Positions 51,916 to 62,844 are shown, numbered from the stretch's first letter. The stretch: 64,000 bases of DNA from Gautieria morchelliformis (GCA_015179125.1 WHVA01000488.1:19300-83299), one strand, 5' to 3'. The notes: generated by a model from the letters alone, not told the origin. Numbers and translations are program-made.

Positions 51916-54703
51916 GTGGAGATCCAGACGACAGATACTGCGGAAGTCAAATCCGGACCCGCCCTTGTCGATTGCGGGGCCACTGGTCAGTTTATAGACC
52001 GGGACTATATGGAACGGAACCGACTGACCACGCGGAAGTTGCAACGTGCAATCCCGGTGTTCAATGTGGATGGAAGCCCCAATGAGGCAGGGTCCATCAC
52101 GGAGATAGTAGACACGATTCTCCGCTATGATGGGCACACAGAACACACTTCCTTTGCAGTGACCAGCCTGGGGAAGCAAGACATCATCCTTGGGTTTACC
52201 TGGCTCCAGGAGCACAACCCGGAGATCAATTGGCAGACTCGGAAGGTGCTGATGAGTCGGTGCCCAGCCAAGTGTCACATGTGCTGGTCGGAAATGCGGA
52301 AGGAGCGCCAGGAGCAGCGGAAGACCGAACGGCTCATACAGACATGTCGTTCTGGCCCCATCCACTGCTTGCAGAAGAAGACTCGGAAGCAGAATTTGAT
52401 CCGGATCCCACTTCCAATTCCGATTCCGATTCCGATCCCGATGTCATCCGACTCAGCCCGGAAGAGACTCTGGTGGAGGGGGAATGCTTGCTGTATGTAA
52501 ACCTTCCACCGGAAGTGGAACACATCCACGCCACTGGAAACATTTCGCAACGCCTTGCTGAAGCCTCCAAGAAGCATGATAAAGCGGAGGTGGAAATTCC
52601 GGAGTACCTGCGGGAGTTCGAGGATGTCTTTGCCAAGGAGTCATTTGATGCCCTGCCTCCACGAAAGCTGTGGGACCATGCCATCGAGTTGGAGCCCGGG
52701 TCAAAGCCCACCAACTGCAAGGTCTACCCGCTGTCACCCAAGGAGCAGGTAGAGCTCGATGCATTCCTTGCGGAAAACCTCCGTACAGGGAGGATCCGCC
52801 CCTCTAAGTCACCCATGGCATCTCCGGTGTTCTTCATCAAGAAGAAGGACGGCTCGCTCAGGCTTGTGCAGGACTACCGGGCCTTGAATGCGATCACGAT
52901 CAAGAACCGATACCCCATCCCACTCATTTCCGAACTAATCACACAACTCCGCGGGGCAAGGTACTTCACTAAGCTAGATGTCGCTGGGGCTTCAATAATG
53001 TTCGGATCCAGGAGGGAGACGAGTGGAAGGCCGCATTCCGCACCAACCGAGGACTCTTTGAGCCACAGGTCATGTTCTTTGGCCTCACCAACAGTCCGCC
53101 ACATTCCAGATGATGATGAATGACATTTTCCGTGACATGATAGCAGAAGGGGTTGTCTGCGTCTACCTCGATGACATCCTCATCTTCACAAAAACAATGT
53201 CCGAACATCGGGAAGTCGTGTGGAGAGTGCTGGAACGGCTCCGGCTACAACCTGTGTCTCAAGCCGGAAAAGTGCGAATTTGAGCGGATGCGGATGGAGT
53301 ATCTTGGGGTGATTGTGTCGGAGGGAAAGGTGAAATGGACCCAGTCAAAGTTTCCGGTGTATCGGATTGGCCTGTGCGCGGAACAAGAAGGAGGTCCAGT
53401 CCTTCATTGGGTTTGTCAATTTCTACCGGTGGTTCATCAAGGACTTCTCCTGCCACGCCGTGCCCTCTTCGACCTCACCAAGAAGGAGGTTGGGTGGCGG
53501 TGGGGAGAGCGGAACAGGCCTCCTTTGACAAACTCAAGGAGCTGATCACTTCTGCCCGGTCCTGATCTTTCCCGACGACTCTCGCCCTTATCGAGTCGAG
53601 GCGGATTCTTCCGACACAGCTACCGGAGCGGTCTTGTTGCAACAGTCATCGGAAGATGATGGGGGGTGGCATCCGATTGCCTTCTTCTCTAAAAGCCTTA
53701 GTCCGGTCGAGCGGAACTATGAGATCCATGACAAGGAGATGCTGGCAATCATCCGAGCGCTGGAGGAGTGGTGACACTTCCTCAAGGTGCTCTATGCCCA
53801 TTTGAGATCTGGACAGACCACAAGAACCTCGAGTACTTCCGCACGTCTAAGAAGTTGAACCGATGACAAGCACAGTGGTCCCTACACCTGTCCCGGTTGA
53901 CTTCATGCTCCACCACTGCCCCGGCCGCACCATGGGCAAGCCCGATGCCCTATCCCGCCATGTGGATCATGGAAGCAGAAGCGGAGACAACTCTGATATG
54001 ACACTTCTCCACCCAAGTCTCTTTGCAATCCGCACCCTCGAAGGAGTGACTGCGGTTGGGGCGGAAGCGGAAATGCTACGGGACATCCGGAGGCAGTACC
54101 GGAATGGAGAGAAGGAGGAGTCGGTGGTGAAGGCGGTGGAGGAACTTCGGAAAGGGAGCTCACGGTCTGTACGGGCGGCGGAATGGTTGGAACGTGATGG
54201 GCTGCTCCACTTCAGAGGCAAGGTCTATGTTCCAGGTGGGGCGGACCTCCGCCGCCGCATTGTGTCCCAGCACCATGACACATGGGTCGCTGGGCATGCT
54301 GGCAGGTGGAAGACACTGGAGTTAGTGGCTCGGAACTACTGGTGGCCTCAGATGTCCCGCTACATTGGACAGTACGTGAAGACATGTGACCTTTGTCTCC
54401 GAACCAAAGCACAACGACATCCGCCCATCGGAGAACTTGTTCCACTCCTGATTCCAGAATCCCGCTGGGACACCATCAGTGTTGACTTCATTGTTGAACT
54501 CCCAGAGTCTCATGGCTACGACGTGATCATGAACGTTGTGGACTCGGTAAGCAAGGTGTCCCACTTCATTCCGACGCACACGACGATCACAGCCCTCGGA
54601 GCGGCCCGCCTGTTCCTTGCACATGTCTGGAAGTTGCATGGGCTCCTGAAGCAAGTTGTTTCCGACCGAGGTCCGCAGTTTGTCGCGAAACTGACTCGGG
54701 AGC
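51916..54703 (+). pseudogene. Gypsy C2 pol, frameshifted and cut off in the integrase
   Basis: Protease with DCGATG near 51975, RT with YLDDIL (about 53163), RNase H remnants near 53600-53750 and integrase (HHDTWVAGHAGRWKTLELVA, CDLCLRTKAQRHPP, SVDFIVELPESHGYD) to LTREL at 54703. Frame breaks occur near 52400, 53000, 53100, 53290, 53540 and 53780. The last integrase part, chromodomain and 3' LTR are missing because LTR E2 begins at 54704. The copy is much older than C1. Confidence 0.88.
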
Positions 54704-54916
54704 TGTAAAGATGACGATCTTTGACCTTGTATCACAAGGGCACTGCAGACCTTGACCAAATAGTGGTATTCTGAATGCTACGTAGTGACAGTGTAAGGTT
54801 AAGATGCGATGGGAACCGCTGGCTGGTTCCCATGCATAAACTATACAGTGGGTCCCTAAGGGGCCCACTGGGATTATGTAATAACTAGAGTACATGTATG
54901 GTATCTAGGTTATTTA
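54704..54916 (-). mobile_element. LTR E2
   Basis: About 213 bp beginning TGTAAAGATGACG on the plus strand. The far end is near ggttattta at 54916, with the terminal CA changed to CC. It contains hairpins gggaaccgctggctggttccc (one base mismatched) and cagtgggtc/ggcccactg. It is followed by ccccctccccct, the complement of a polypurine tract, so it is a minus-strand 3' LTR. Its twin is at 48661-48849. Confidence 0.7.
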
Positions 54917-54951
54917 CCCCCTCCCCCTCTATAGACAACTATAGGGGCCAA

Positions 54952-55983
54952 CTATGACTCATAGAGGTCATCCATGATGGAATCCTCTAGAGTGGCCGAT
55001 ACAATGATGTCGTCGTCATACGGGGCCAGTGGAGCATGTGACTCCTCCAGGGGCACCTCCGTGTCCACGGTGGTGATTGGGTGAGGCTGTTCTGCCTCGC
55101 CACTAGCGGTGGGTTCCACGTGCTCAATGGGGCCAGCATCCTCGTGGAGCATGGCCTCAACGGCTGGATCCTCAGCCTGAGGAGGGGGCCCGAAGCGCGC
55201 CAGCTCCTGGTCGAGCTGAGCGTGAGTGAGAGGTCGTGGCACCGTGGCTCTCACGTGGCTGGTCTCAAGGACCTTTTGTTGGCCCTCACGGGCAGCGGCA
55301 CTGAATGCTGCACCAGTGATGCTGCGTTGAACATAATGTTCAATGCGTGCCACTCGCTTGCAAGTGACACCCACGTAGCGGGCCAACCATCTCGCGATCT
55401 CGGCGAGCGGGATGTCGGGGCCAGATCGGCCCCCCATGGGGTATGGGCCCGTGATGGACAGCCGCAAGCTGGTGCTCTGCGGCGTCAGGACTTCCCTGGC
55501 ATCGACAAGGCCCGACCATTGGTCGGTCGAGCCGAACAGGTCGAGCAGCCTCGCCCTGAGAGGTGATGTGACCCCTTTGACCCGGGGCGCCAGGGGCTTC
55601 AACCACATCCAGACGTCCATGTCGTCTAGGTTGAAGGTGCCATCCGCGTTGTCGTGGATGGCTGATGGGATTCCTTTGGGGTTGTGTATCCAGCCCCTTA
55701 GGATGGCAGTGATGTCGTGCAGGGTGCCACCCGCTATCACTAGACAATCCCTTTTTGGATTGCGAGCGCGTTGTTCGCGCTCGATGCATTTGAATATGCC
55801 GATCATCTCGCACGTGCGCGTGAGTTGTGGCGTTTCTTTTGCCCGCACTAGGAGTTTGACAAAACGTGGGTCGTCAAGCGGGCAGATGTCGTACCATTGA
55901 GTATGACGTTGTTGGGCCTTCCCTACTGGTCGTGGTAGGAGGCCCGTCTCGGAGATTGGTGGATCTCCGAGTGGGATGATCAT
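54952..55983 (-). CDS. E2 element ORF3, unknown function
   Basis: 343 codons from ATG 55983 (MIIPLGDPPISETGLLPRPV). Conserved-looking blocks are WYDICPLDDPRFVKLLVRA, EMIGIFKCIEREQRARNPKR, DCLVIAGGTLHDITAILRGW and DVWMWLKPLAPRVKG. The C-terminal third is Glu/Pro/His-rich. It resembles proteins that I believe recur in high copy in mushroom genomes beside LTR-type repeats; no catalytic domain is apparent. It is the last ORF before the polypurine tract of E2. Its start overlaps the ORF2 stop in an ATGA. No disabling change is seen. A gag-like or nucleic-acid-binding role is only a guess. Confidence 0.55.
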   Translation of the reverse strand: MIIPLGDPPISETGLLPRPVGKAQQRHTQWYDICPLDDPRFVKLLVRAKETPQLTRTCEMIGIFKCIEREQRARNPKRDCLVIAGGTLHDITAILRGWIHNPKGIPSAIHDNADGTFNLDDMDVWMWLKPLAPRVKGVTSPLRARLLDLFGSTDQWSGLVDAREVLTPQSTSLRLSITGPYPMGGRSGPDIPLAEIARWLARYVGVTCKRVARIEHYVQRSITGAAFSAAAREGQQKVLETSHVRATVPRPLTHAQLDQELARFGPPPQAEDPAVEAMLHEDAGPIEHVEPTASGEAEQPHPITTVDTEVPLEESHAPLAPYDDDIIVSATLEDSIMDDLYES

Positions 55984-56080
55984 TCCCTCCCCGGGTAGGG
56001 AGGGTGAACTGTCCCCGCCGGTGGAGGCAGGGCCACGCCAGGCCCAATGTACTGGGCCTCGACCTGTGCTATCCGCCGTT
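55905..56080. repeat. Hairpin cluster at the ORF2/ORF3 junction of E2
   Basis: Adjacent stems: gggccttccc with ggaggccc (about 55915-55946), ctcggagat/atctccgag (about 55948-55971), gggatgatcattccc (55972-55986), a stem ccctcccc/gggaggg (about 55985-56005) and aggcccaatgtactgggcct (about 56039). The ORF3 start codon lies in the loop or stem of the gggatgatcattccc hairpin. Confidence 0.6.
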
Positions 56081-56330
56081 GAAGGGTGGGGTCGTTGATT
56101 GTGTGCGACGGTGACGCCGCCAGGTATGCGCTGATCGTGCTTTCCTTCTCAATGGCTAGCCCATTGATGGTGTTGGGGGTGCCGTGCAATTTCTTGTGCT
56201 TTTTCTTCGGCTGCTCTGCCAGCCGTTGTGCCCTCCCCGGGTCGTACGTCTTCCAGACGGACGAGTCGGACTCCCATCCATCCAGGACGCCGTACGCAGT
56301 GTCGGAAGGTGCGCTCTGCCCTTCCGTCAT
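55980..56330 (-). CDS. E2 element ORF2, unknown function
   Basis: About 116 codons from ATG 56330 (MTEGQSAPSDTAYGVLDGWE); the frame is open back to the ORF1 stop. It has a SSVWKTYDPGRAQRL block, a Lys-rich patch (PKKKHKKLHG) that could be a nuclear-localisation or RNA-binding signal, a helical stretch (TLQRRIAQVEAQYIG) and a Pro-rich end. The stop overlaps ORF3 in an ATGA arrangement. The three ORFs could also be one gene in which introns or frameshifting join the frames. Confidence 0.45.
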   Translation of the reverse strand: MTEGQSAPSDTAYGVLDGWESDSSVWKTYDPGRAQRLAEQPKKKHKKLHGTPNTINGLAIEKESTISAYLAASPSHTINDPTLQRRIAQVEAQYIGPGVALPPPAGTVHPPYPGRE

Positions 56331-56357
56331 TGTCGTTGTCGGGGTCGGCGCTGACAA

Positions 56358-56807
56358 TCAGGACGCTAGCCCCGATGTTGCGCGCGCCGGCAGGGGCGCC
56401 ATCGCACGAGGTGATGATGGCCTGGCCACTGGGTCCATGGTCGGGTCATGTCGTGGCCTTTTTGAGGCTGCGTGGACGAGGGTAACCTGGAGTTGGGCTG
56501 CGCTCAGCTGCTGCTCCAGTTCCCTTATTTTGGCGCGCTCGGTTTCGAGCACGTCGTCGTGGTCTTCAACCGTGCGTTCCAACTCCTTGACCTCTTTTTT
56601 GAGGTCATGGATGTCCCGGAGGAGCTCCTTGCGCGCGTCACGCGCGATGCCCCTTGGGAGCCATCCCCAGGCCGCATCGATGGTGTCGCCGATGTCTTCG
56701 TCCCGCAATTTGACCTTGCGGGTGCCTGTCGCAGGCCTTAGGTGCGCGGCGTAGTCTGTGCACGTTGCGCAATCGTCCAGGTGGATGATTGCGAGGGCAT
56801 CCTCCAT
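56358..56807 (-). CDS. E2 element ORF1 with coiled coil
   Basis: About 149 codons beginning MEDALAIIHLDDCATCTDYA. A CATC..Y segment is followed by TRKVKLRDEDIGDTIDAAWG and a long heptad-rich coiled coil (DARKELLRDIHDLKKEVKEL, LETERAKIRELEQQLSAAQL, about residues 60-110), suggesting oligomerisation as in gag-type proteins. A basic SKRPRHDP follows. The frame ends at 56358. It is the first ORF after the hairpin-rich leader (56765-56958). Confidence 0.5.
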   Translation of the reverse strand: MEDALAIIHLDDCATCTDYAAHLRPATGTRKVKLRDEDIGDTIDAAWGWLPRGIARDARKELLRDIHDLKKEVKELERTVEDHDDVLETERAKIRELEQQLSAAQLQVTLVHAASKRPRHDPTMDPVARPSSPRAMAPLPARATSGLAS

Positions 56808-56958
56808 CCCACGATCATCCAGTGCTCCTGGTCTACTGGAGCACGTAGGATATCTGCAGCCCCCTGTCTCGGGGCCGTTGTTCGTGTTGTGGACGTTGAC
56901 GGATCAACGTCCATCCCACCTTTGGGGGGCATCATCTTTGTGGGGATGATGGTGGTAA
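56765..56958. repeat. Hairpin cluster in the 5' leader of E2
   Basis: Stems gcaatcgtcc/ggatgattgc (about 56768-56791), gtgctcc/ggagcac (about 56822-56844), ggacgttg/caacgtcc (about 56891-56912) and catcatc/gatgatg (about 56930-56951) follow each other. The element's upstream LTR is missing, and the next bases belong to gypsy A. Confidence 0.6.
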
Positions 56959-56964
56959 CGGCAT

Positions 56965-57534
56965 AACGAGATATTTGAAGGACCCATATCGAGTTCGGAA
57001 GGCTGTCTTCCACTCTTGGCCGGAGGCGATCTGAACATTATTGAACCCGGCGTGAAGGTCGAATTTGGTATAGACGTTCGCACTTTTAAGTTGGTCAATA
57101 AGGCTCGGAATCAGTGGGATGGGGTACTTGTTCTTTCGGGTGATACGATTCAACCCTCGATAGTCCACACACATTCGCAGTGTACCATCCTTCTTCTTCG
57201 CGAACACAACAGGGGTGCCACCTGGTGATTGGGAGGAGCGGATAAATCCCTTGCCAAGCATGTCTTCGAGGTATTCGCAGAGTGCTTCTAATTCGCTGTT
57301 TGAGAGTGGGTATATGGGACCGTGAGGTGGTGTGCCATCGTTCTCGATCTCGATGGTGTGGTCATAAGGGCGATGTGGGGGCAGGTCTTTGGCTTTAGCA
57401 CGCGAGAAGATATTGAAGAAGTCATGGTACTCCTCTGGTACCACAGCCCTGAACATCTCTAACTTGTCCTTCGGTAGAGGGTTTTCGTGGAGGAGTGTGG
57501 TCGGGGCTGGTGCGTTGCCGACAGCGCGAAGCAA
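56965..57534 (-). pseudogene. Gypsy A reverse transcriptase fragment
   Basis: Minus-strand RT N-terminal half: FNIFSRAKAKDLPPHRPYDH, YPLSNSELEALCEYLEDMLG, DGTLRMCVDYRGLNRITRKN and [20 protein letters not shown], ending at FKYLVMP where E2 sequence takes over, just before the expected FGLTN. The upstream frame has a stop near 57540. The YxDD motif and everything after it are lost. Confidence 0.88.
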
Positions 57535-57629
57535 AGTCGGTTACGGGATGGATGGGTGCATGTTTAACATGAAGGTTTCTTCTTCGCCGAGTTTCATGAT
57601 TAGCTCGAAGACGACCGCACTGATTAGGC

Positions 57630-58892
57630 TTATATGCGGCGTTTCTCTCCTCGTCTGAGGTGGATCAGGGGTGAAGAATGGAATGGGAGGTGGTCGTCGA
57701 TCAGCGATTCTGTACATGGTGTACAGGGGCGAGAATGACTCGGAATGGGCTCTGTTTTTGGTCGAATAGGTTCGGTTTCTATTATGCGTTCTTTCATGAC
57801 TGAAAATGGACGAATGAGATTGTTAGGAAGCGATATAGAGGACTCAGAGGAGTGATTCTCGATCGGCTTGGTTGAGAGGAGTAAGGGTTCGGCGTCCACG
57901 TCGAATGTCTGTTCATAACCAGAAAGATTCAGAATAGGAGTGGGCGAAGAAGCGACGTCCGGTGGAAGGACCAGGACGTAGGAGAGTGGTCCAATCGCCG
58001 CGTTCGGGACGTAACCCAAGGATGGTGGGGACGAATGCGAACCAGGAACTGGCGGTGGCGATGTCATTGACGCAGTGTGGAGTTCGGGGATACTGTCGAA
58101 GATAGCCGGCGGGGAAATCATCGTACAGGCCATAGCGACCGTCATATGTGGGAGCATGGAATCGGTGCTGGAAGGAAAGGTGATTGAGAGGGAGCCCCAA
58201 TCGATAGTGGGTTTCGTAGAGCGAAGCCACGGACGCCCAAGAACAATCGCGGCCAAGGGGTGTAACTTTGTGACAAGTAGTGAAATGTCCTGCGAAGAGG
58301 AGTCGCTGAAAGTGAGACTAGTATCTAGATATTCATGAATGAAACCAGCAGTGGCTGGCTTCCCGTCGAAAAGGGAGAGAGCGATCGGCGAACGGAGCGA
58401 TGTACATACGAAACCAGGACGAGAGGAAAAAGAGCTATCAATGAAATTGGAAGTAGCACCAGAGTCGATGAGAGTAGGGATTGAGTTAGAGAGACCGGGA
58501 AGGTGTACATGGATGATGAAGGACGAATCGGAATGGGAGCTAATAGAGGCGAATAAACACGCCGGTGGTACAGAGTTGATAGGGTTGTTATTCAGAGGGG
58601 TAAGATAGTTATCGGCAAGAGTTGCGGAAAATGAGTCAGAGTCTAGTGGGAGAGAAGGTCCAGGTCCGCCAAGTAGGGCAGAAAGCTGTGCGAAGGATTG
58701 GTACGGGGAAGGGCGACCCATGAAGGGGTAAGGCTGTCCCGCAAATGAATAAGGCTCAGGCCCGCCATGTGAGGCAGGAATCTGTAGAGAGGAGTGTTGG
58801 AAGAGAGGTTGTCCCATGAAGGGGAATAGGGCAGGCCCGCCAAGTGGGGCAGGAGTCTGTCGAGAGGGGTGTTGAAAGGGGGGTTGTCCCAT
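57630..58892 (-). pseudogene. Gypsy A gag-like region and aspartic protease
   Basis: A long open frame starting near a 75-base tandem repeat (58756-58935) that encodes PHLAGLPYSPSW-like or GQPPFQHPSRQTPAPLGG-like units. It then holds the protease: LSNSIPTLIDSGATSNFIDS, with the DSGAT active site, and later AAIVLGRPWLRSTKPTIDWG, typical of retropepsins of this type. The frame stops at 57630 and RT continues in another frame after 57540 with a TAA between, so the copy is not active. Confidence 0.82.
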
Positions 58893-58935
58893 GAAGGAGA
58901 ATAGGGCAGGCCTGCCAAGTGGGGCAGGAGTCTAA
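58756..58935 (-). repeat. 75-bp tandem repeat in gypsy A gag
   Basis: Copies begin at about 58756, 58831 and 58906 (the last partial), each with caggccygccaagtggggca-like sequence. The period of exactly 75 keeps the frame (25 residues). Confidence 0.8.
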
Positions 58936-59074
58936 GAAATGTTCGGTGTGGGGAGAGGCGACCTTCGAAACGGTGAGGCTGTCCCGCGAATAGATGTGGC
59001 GTAGAGTGCATGTGAAAAAAGGTGATGAATGGATGTAATGAATGCTCTGACTGTAGCTGTTAGTTCAATTATAC

Positions 59075-60106
59075 TGTCAAGATTGGTTTTTAGGCGTTAA
59101 TATCGTGTATTAGTGAACACAGCGAATGCCCGAATAACTTGTGCGAATAAGTATGCCGTTCGGCGAATAGGTGAACCAACAAATGTTCACAAGATAAGAG
59201 GGTTGCCCGAACAGAGCTTGCCCTATCTACAGTCGTAGCGAAATGGCCCGTGGCACTTGACGATGTAATGTGCAAGGTGTCACGGAAGGGCTGTCTAAGT
59301 AGCGACAATCCCTTCGCCGGCGAAGGTGCCCCTTTGGAGCCCTTCGCCGACAGCACAGAAAATGGTTCAAAGGCTTAAGGTAACGAAGATGAAGTATGAG
59401 AACTCACCAGTGATGCCTAAGTCCTCTGCTGGTCGAAGATAGAAATCTCCAAGAGAAGGCTCAAGATGATGATCACAGTGAGGTCAAGTTTGCACAAGAT
59501 GGATGACGTATGATAATTGAACTGGGGAATATACATGCGAATGTAAACTACTTATATCGAATGCTCGTAAGGTATCAGCAAATAGGAAAGAGGCCGTCAT
59601 GAGTCAGGGATGGATAGGGGTGCGCAGTCATGATACTAAGTAGATGGAGTAAACATACAATAGAGTGAGGGAAGAGTGCGAACATGAAACGATGGAGAGT
59701 AAAGGTGGCGAAGGCACTTATGTACGAAACCATGTCTTGGGACCTGCATACATGCCACCCTGCACGGACTCTTCGTCCACTGGGTTGATCCCACATGACC
59801 TATGGAAGGAACACCCTGCGAACACACTTTGGCCATATGAACACCCAAAGGGGTTGGATTAAGAAGATGATGGGGTTAGTGATGAACCATCACGCCGGGT
59901 AAATGGTATTGATTGTATTTTGATGGCGTGCCTGCTGGCGAAATGTGCGAGCAGCGAATAGCGGTTCAGAGGATGGGGCGAACAGTGAATAGAGTGGACG
60001 TAGAGAGGAGTGGTCTGCGGATGAGGCGAACTCTGGCGAAGATGCTAGGGAGTGACGAGGGGGCACATAGAGGCAGCGGGGTAAGAGAAATAGACAGGTC
60101 ATGACA
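59075..60106 (-). mobile_element. 5' LTR of gypsy A (A4)
   Basis: 1,032 bp, plus-strand ends TGTCAAGATT and GGTCATGACA. Its inner side (59074 and left) leads straight into gypsy A coding sequence. The flanks TATAC and GTTTG differ, as expected for a true element LTR rather than a solo LTR. It is the reference copy for solo LTRs A1, A2 and A3. Confidence 0.85.
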
Positions 60107-60238
60107 GTTTGTTGAGCTGCGTTATCATTCAGGACTGATGTGGGGATGGAAGGCAAAGGGTCAGCTAGCTCAGTGGAAGTGGCTGAGGGGAAGACTGCTA
60201 CAGGATGTGAGGACCAAAGAAACCCATGAGACAGACCA

Positions 60239-61470
60239 TCAGGGGTGTTCCCATTTCAAGTTCGTCATTTCACTTTGCGGATTCCCCTTTCTTGGCGCTG
60301 GAGCAATCTCTGGAGGGGTGTTTTCCAGAGCAGGTTGAGCAGATGTGGCACTACTTGCAGGACTTGCTTGTGCATCGCTTCTCATTGAATCACCTGCAAA
60401 TAGGTGGGATACCTTCAATGGCGGGTCCGACATGTCTGATGTGTCATGAATAGGAGCTTTGCTGCGAAATGAAATGTCTGGTGGAGAGGTCTGCGAATTT
60501 GTCAAAGGATGCAAGGGAAAGTTTGTTGTCTTGGGCGACTGGAATGCGGATGGCTTTATCCAGGTCGAGTACCTTGTGTTGCTCCCCAGGGTGGTGCATC
60601 ATGGCAAATTGCCCAAGGATGTACTCCTCGTATTGCATGAACTTGTCCACTCGGTGTGGATAGACATAGAGGACAGCCTTCTTAGCAACTGCAAAAGCAA
60701 TTGACCAATCTCCATGGGATTTGACCCTCCTGGTTGTATTAGCTGCGCCACTTCCTTATGACAGCATGATGTTGATGTTTCCCACTGACTCGGTGAGTTG
60801 GTGACTGGACTGGAGGGAGTAGTATCTGGAGTAGATCTTGTCCAAGTTGATATATTGATCGGCAAGGACATCAAGCCATAAGGACTCAGGGAGGTTTGGG
60901 CAATTGAGTCTGGCAAGGAGATTGTTTTTTGCTGCTTAAGGTTGATGAGGTGATTGGCTTTGAGAGACAGTGTTTTCGCAATGCATGGGTTGACGAACAG
61001 AATGGGTTGACGAGCAGCATGGATTCGGGAAACCGGTTCCATGTGAGTTCAAAGATATCTAGTTTCTTTTGTCCTCTTCCTGCATTATTTTCACCTTCAG
61101 GCTCCGGATGTCAGTGTTGAGCCTTTTTAGGCGGTTCGTATGGTTGGAGTCTGAATCCAAAGGGTTTCATCCAGGGTGTTTCTGCAGGTTTCTTCCCACT
61201 GCAAGATTGCTTGGGTTGGCGTGTATTAATCGTGAAAGATGATCGAATTCCTCCTTGTGCAGTGGCAATGGCATGCTCTCGGTCAATTTCTGCACATAGA
61301 TTGAGGTATCGCTTATATGCAGATTCTCCTGGTTCATCACCAGGAAGGAGCTTGAATAAGAGCAGGGAAGGCGGTGGTGATCTCTCCAGCTCACCTGCGT
61401 TTGATGATCTGGAGGCATTCAGCGGCGATTCTGGTTGCATTGGATGCAGAGGAAGAGGATGGTTAAACAT
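60239..61470 (-). pseudogene. Gag-like retroelement remnant with CCCH-type cysteine cluster
   Basis: Starts near 61470 (MFNHPLPLHPMQPESPLNAS; LLPGDEPGESAYKRYLNLCA). Then follow SLWLDVLADQYINLDKIYSR-like (about 60850), WSIAFAVAKKAVLYVYPHR (about 60690), FMQYEEYILGQFAMMHHPGE and KRCTSKSCKCRHICSTCSGK (about 60340-60400), with regularly spaced Cys and His as in gag-type proteins of basidiomycete retroelements. Several stops and shifts are present. LTR A4 lies immediately to its left, so the continuation may be lost. DIRS-like or gypsy origin cannot be decided. Confidence 0.6.
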
Positions 61471-61853
61471 TGCTGGTCATGAGAAGCTAGATGTAAATGC
61501 ATGTAAAGTAGAAGTGAAGCAATAGTGAAAAACTGGGTGAATGTTAGCTAGAGCACCGCAAGTGAGCCTAGCATGGGACTACCTGTGTGATGGGGAGCAC
61601 TGCAAGTGGATGGAGCACAGGGGCGATTGGTGAGAAAGCTAAATAAGCGGGTGTGGTTCTCCCACTGAGGCATGCATAACGGCCCATGACATGGATGCTG
61701 ACGTGTCTAGTGGGACTCGAGCCTACGCATGCGGTGAAGTTCAGCGGGAACTTCAGCATGAGTGAGGAAACATGGTAGTGTACCATTGACATAGAAATAA
61801 AGGGTGAGGGATGAAGAGAAGAAGAGTGAGAGTTAGAATCTCAATGAGGACTG
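61471..61853. other. Spacer between gag-like remnant and LTR F
   Basis: It holds a short minus-strand frame at 61568-61792 without known motifs. Nothing else was recognised. Confidence 0.25.
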
Positions 61854-62410
61854 TGTTACGATACGATCCGTCGTAAGGTTGACCGAGGTCGGGGGCGAAA
61901 CCTGAGGTAAGGTCTGAGGTTACGGGGCGAGGTTTGGATGGGGAAGTCGGAGAGGGACTAGGCTTCAGCTTATGTGTGCGCGCGACCCTACGCACGAGTC
62001 CCAACTTTGGAGGCAAACGAATAAGAGGCGAGGTTGCTTAAGAGGCGAGGCTTAGAAACTAACTAGGGATCGAAGTTATACGATAGTTGATTTTCAGACT
62101 GAGGAGTAGGAATGCATACAGGGGGTTTATATACGAGTGAGGGTACGAGTCAGGGGTGAACATATTAGTGGAGGTCAGGGCGAGGTCAGGGGAGCGAGGT
62201 CAGGGTGAGGTAATATATGAATGATGCGTGATGGAGCGGAATCAGTAACTAAGGGATACGGGCATGGGATCAAGGTCGGATATGAGCTCTAGCTCGGGCT
62301 CGGGCTCAGGCGCAGGATAAGAATCTATGTACTCGGGCACGAGTATCACAAGGCTTGGGCTTGGAAGAAAGTTATACCGGTAAGTAACCGCCAAAGGCCG
62401 GGTTCTTACA
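61854..62410 (-). mobile_element. 3' LTR F of a gypsy element
   Basis: 557 bp, TGTTACGATACG to GGTTCTTACA on the plus strand, rich in cgaggtc repeats with a TATA-like tttatatac at about 62125. It is followed by gtatcccctcctt, whose complement is a purine-rich tract ending gatac before the LTR, so the element runs on the minus strand and continues right. The left flank is gactg; the other end lies outside the window. Confidence 0.72.
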
Positions 62411-62844
62411 GTATCCCCTCCTTATGGCCGAGACCCTCGAGGCCGTAATATGAACAAGGTTCGCCTATCCTCGAATCTAGATCCCGGCCCGATGTTAAGT
62501 CGCTGGAAAGGCGAAGCTTAATCGTAGCCGAGGTTAGATAAAAAGGGTGGGTAGGAGGCAGCAAACCCAAGTGCCAACGAATATGGTGCGCCCTCAGCCT
62601 CTCTTTAATTCTGCTATCGACGAAAACAGCGCAAGCAACGTGTTCGACCAGACCTTGCTGTCTGAGGAGAACGGTCCCTCCGGCGAGGTTATGCCCGAGG
62701 TTTGACCCGAGGTGGGCACATGGCCCATGATGAGGCGGGGGCCATAGATATGCGGGAGCCGTGGCAGGAGGGGCCGAACGGCAAGAAGGTAAGTCGTGTG
62801 GTAGTCTCATTTTGTGCTCGATGCTGATTTGAGTAGTACAGCGA

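Noticed and set aside
62406..62810. A 134-codon minus-strand frame next to LTR F
   Set aside because: It overlaps the purine tract and LTR edge and shows no domain; most likely untranslated 3' sequence of the element.
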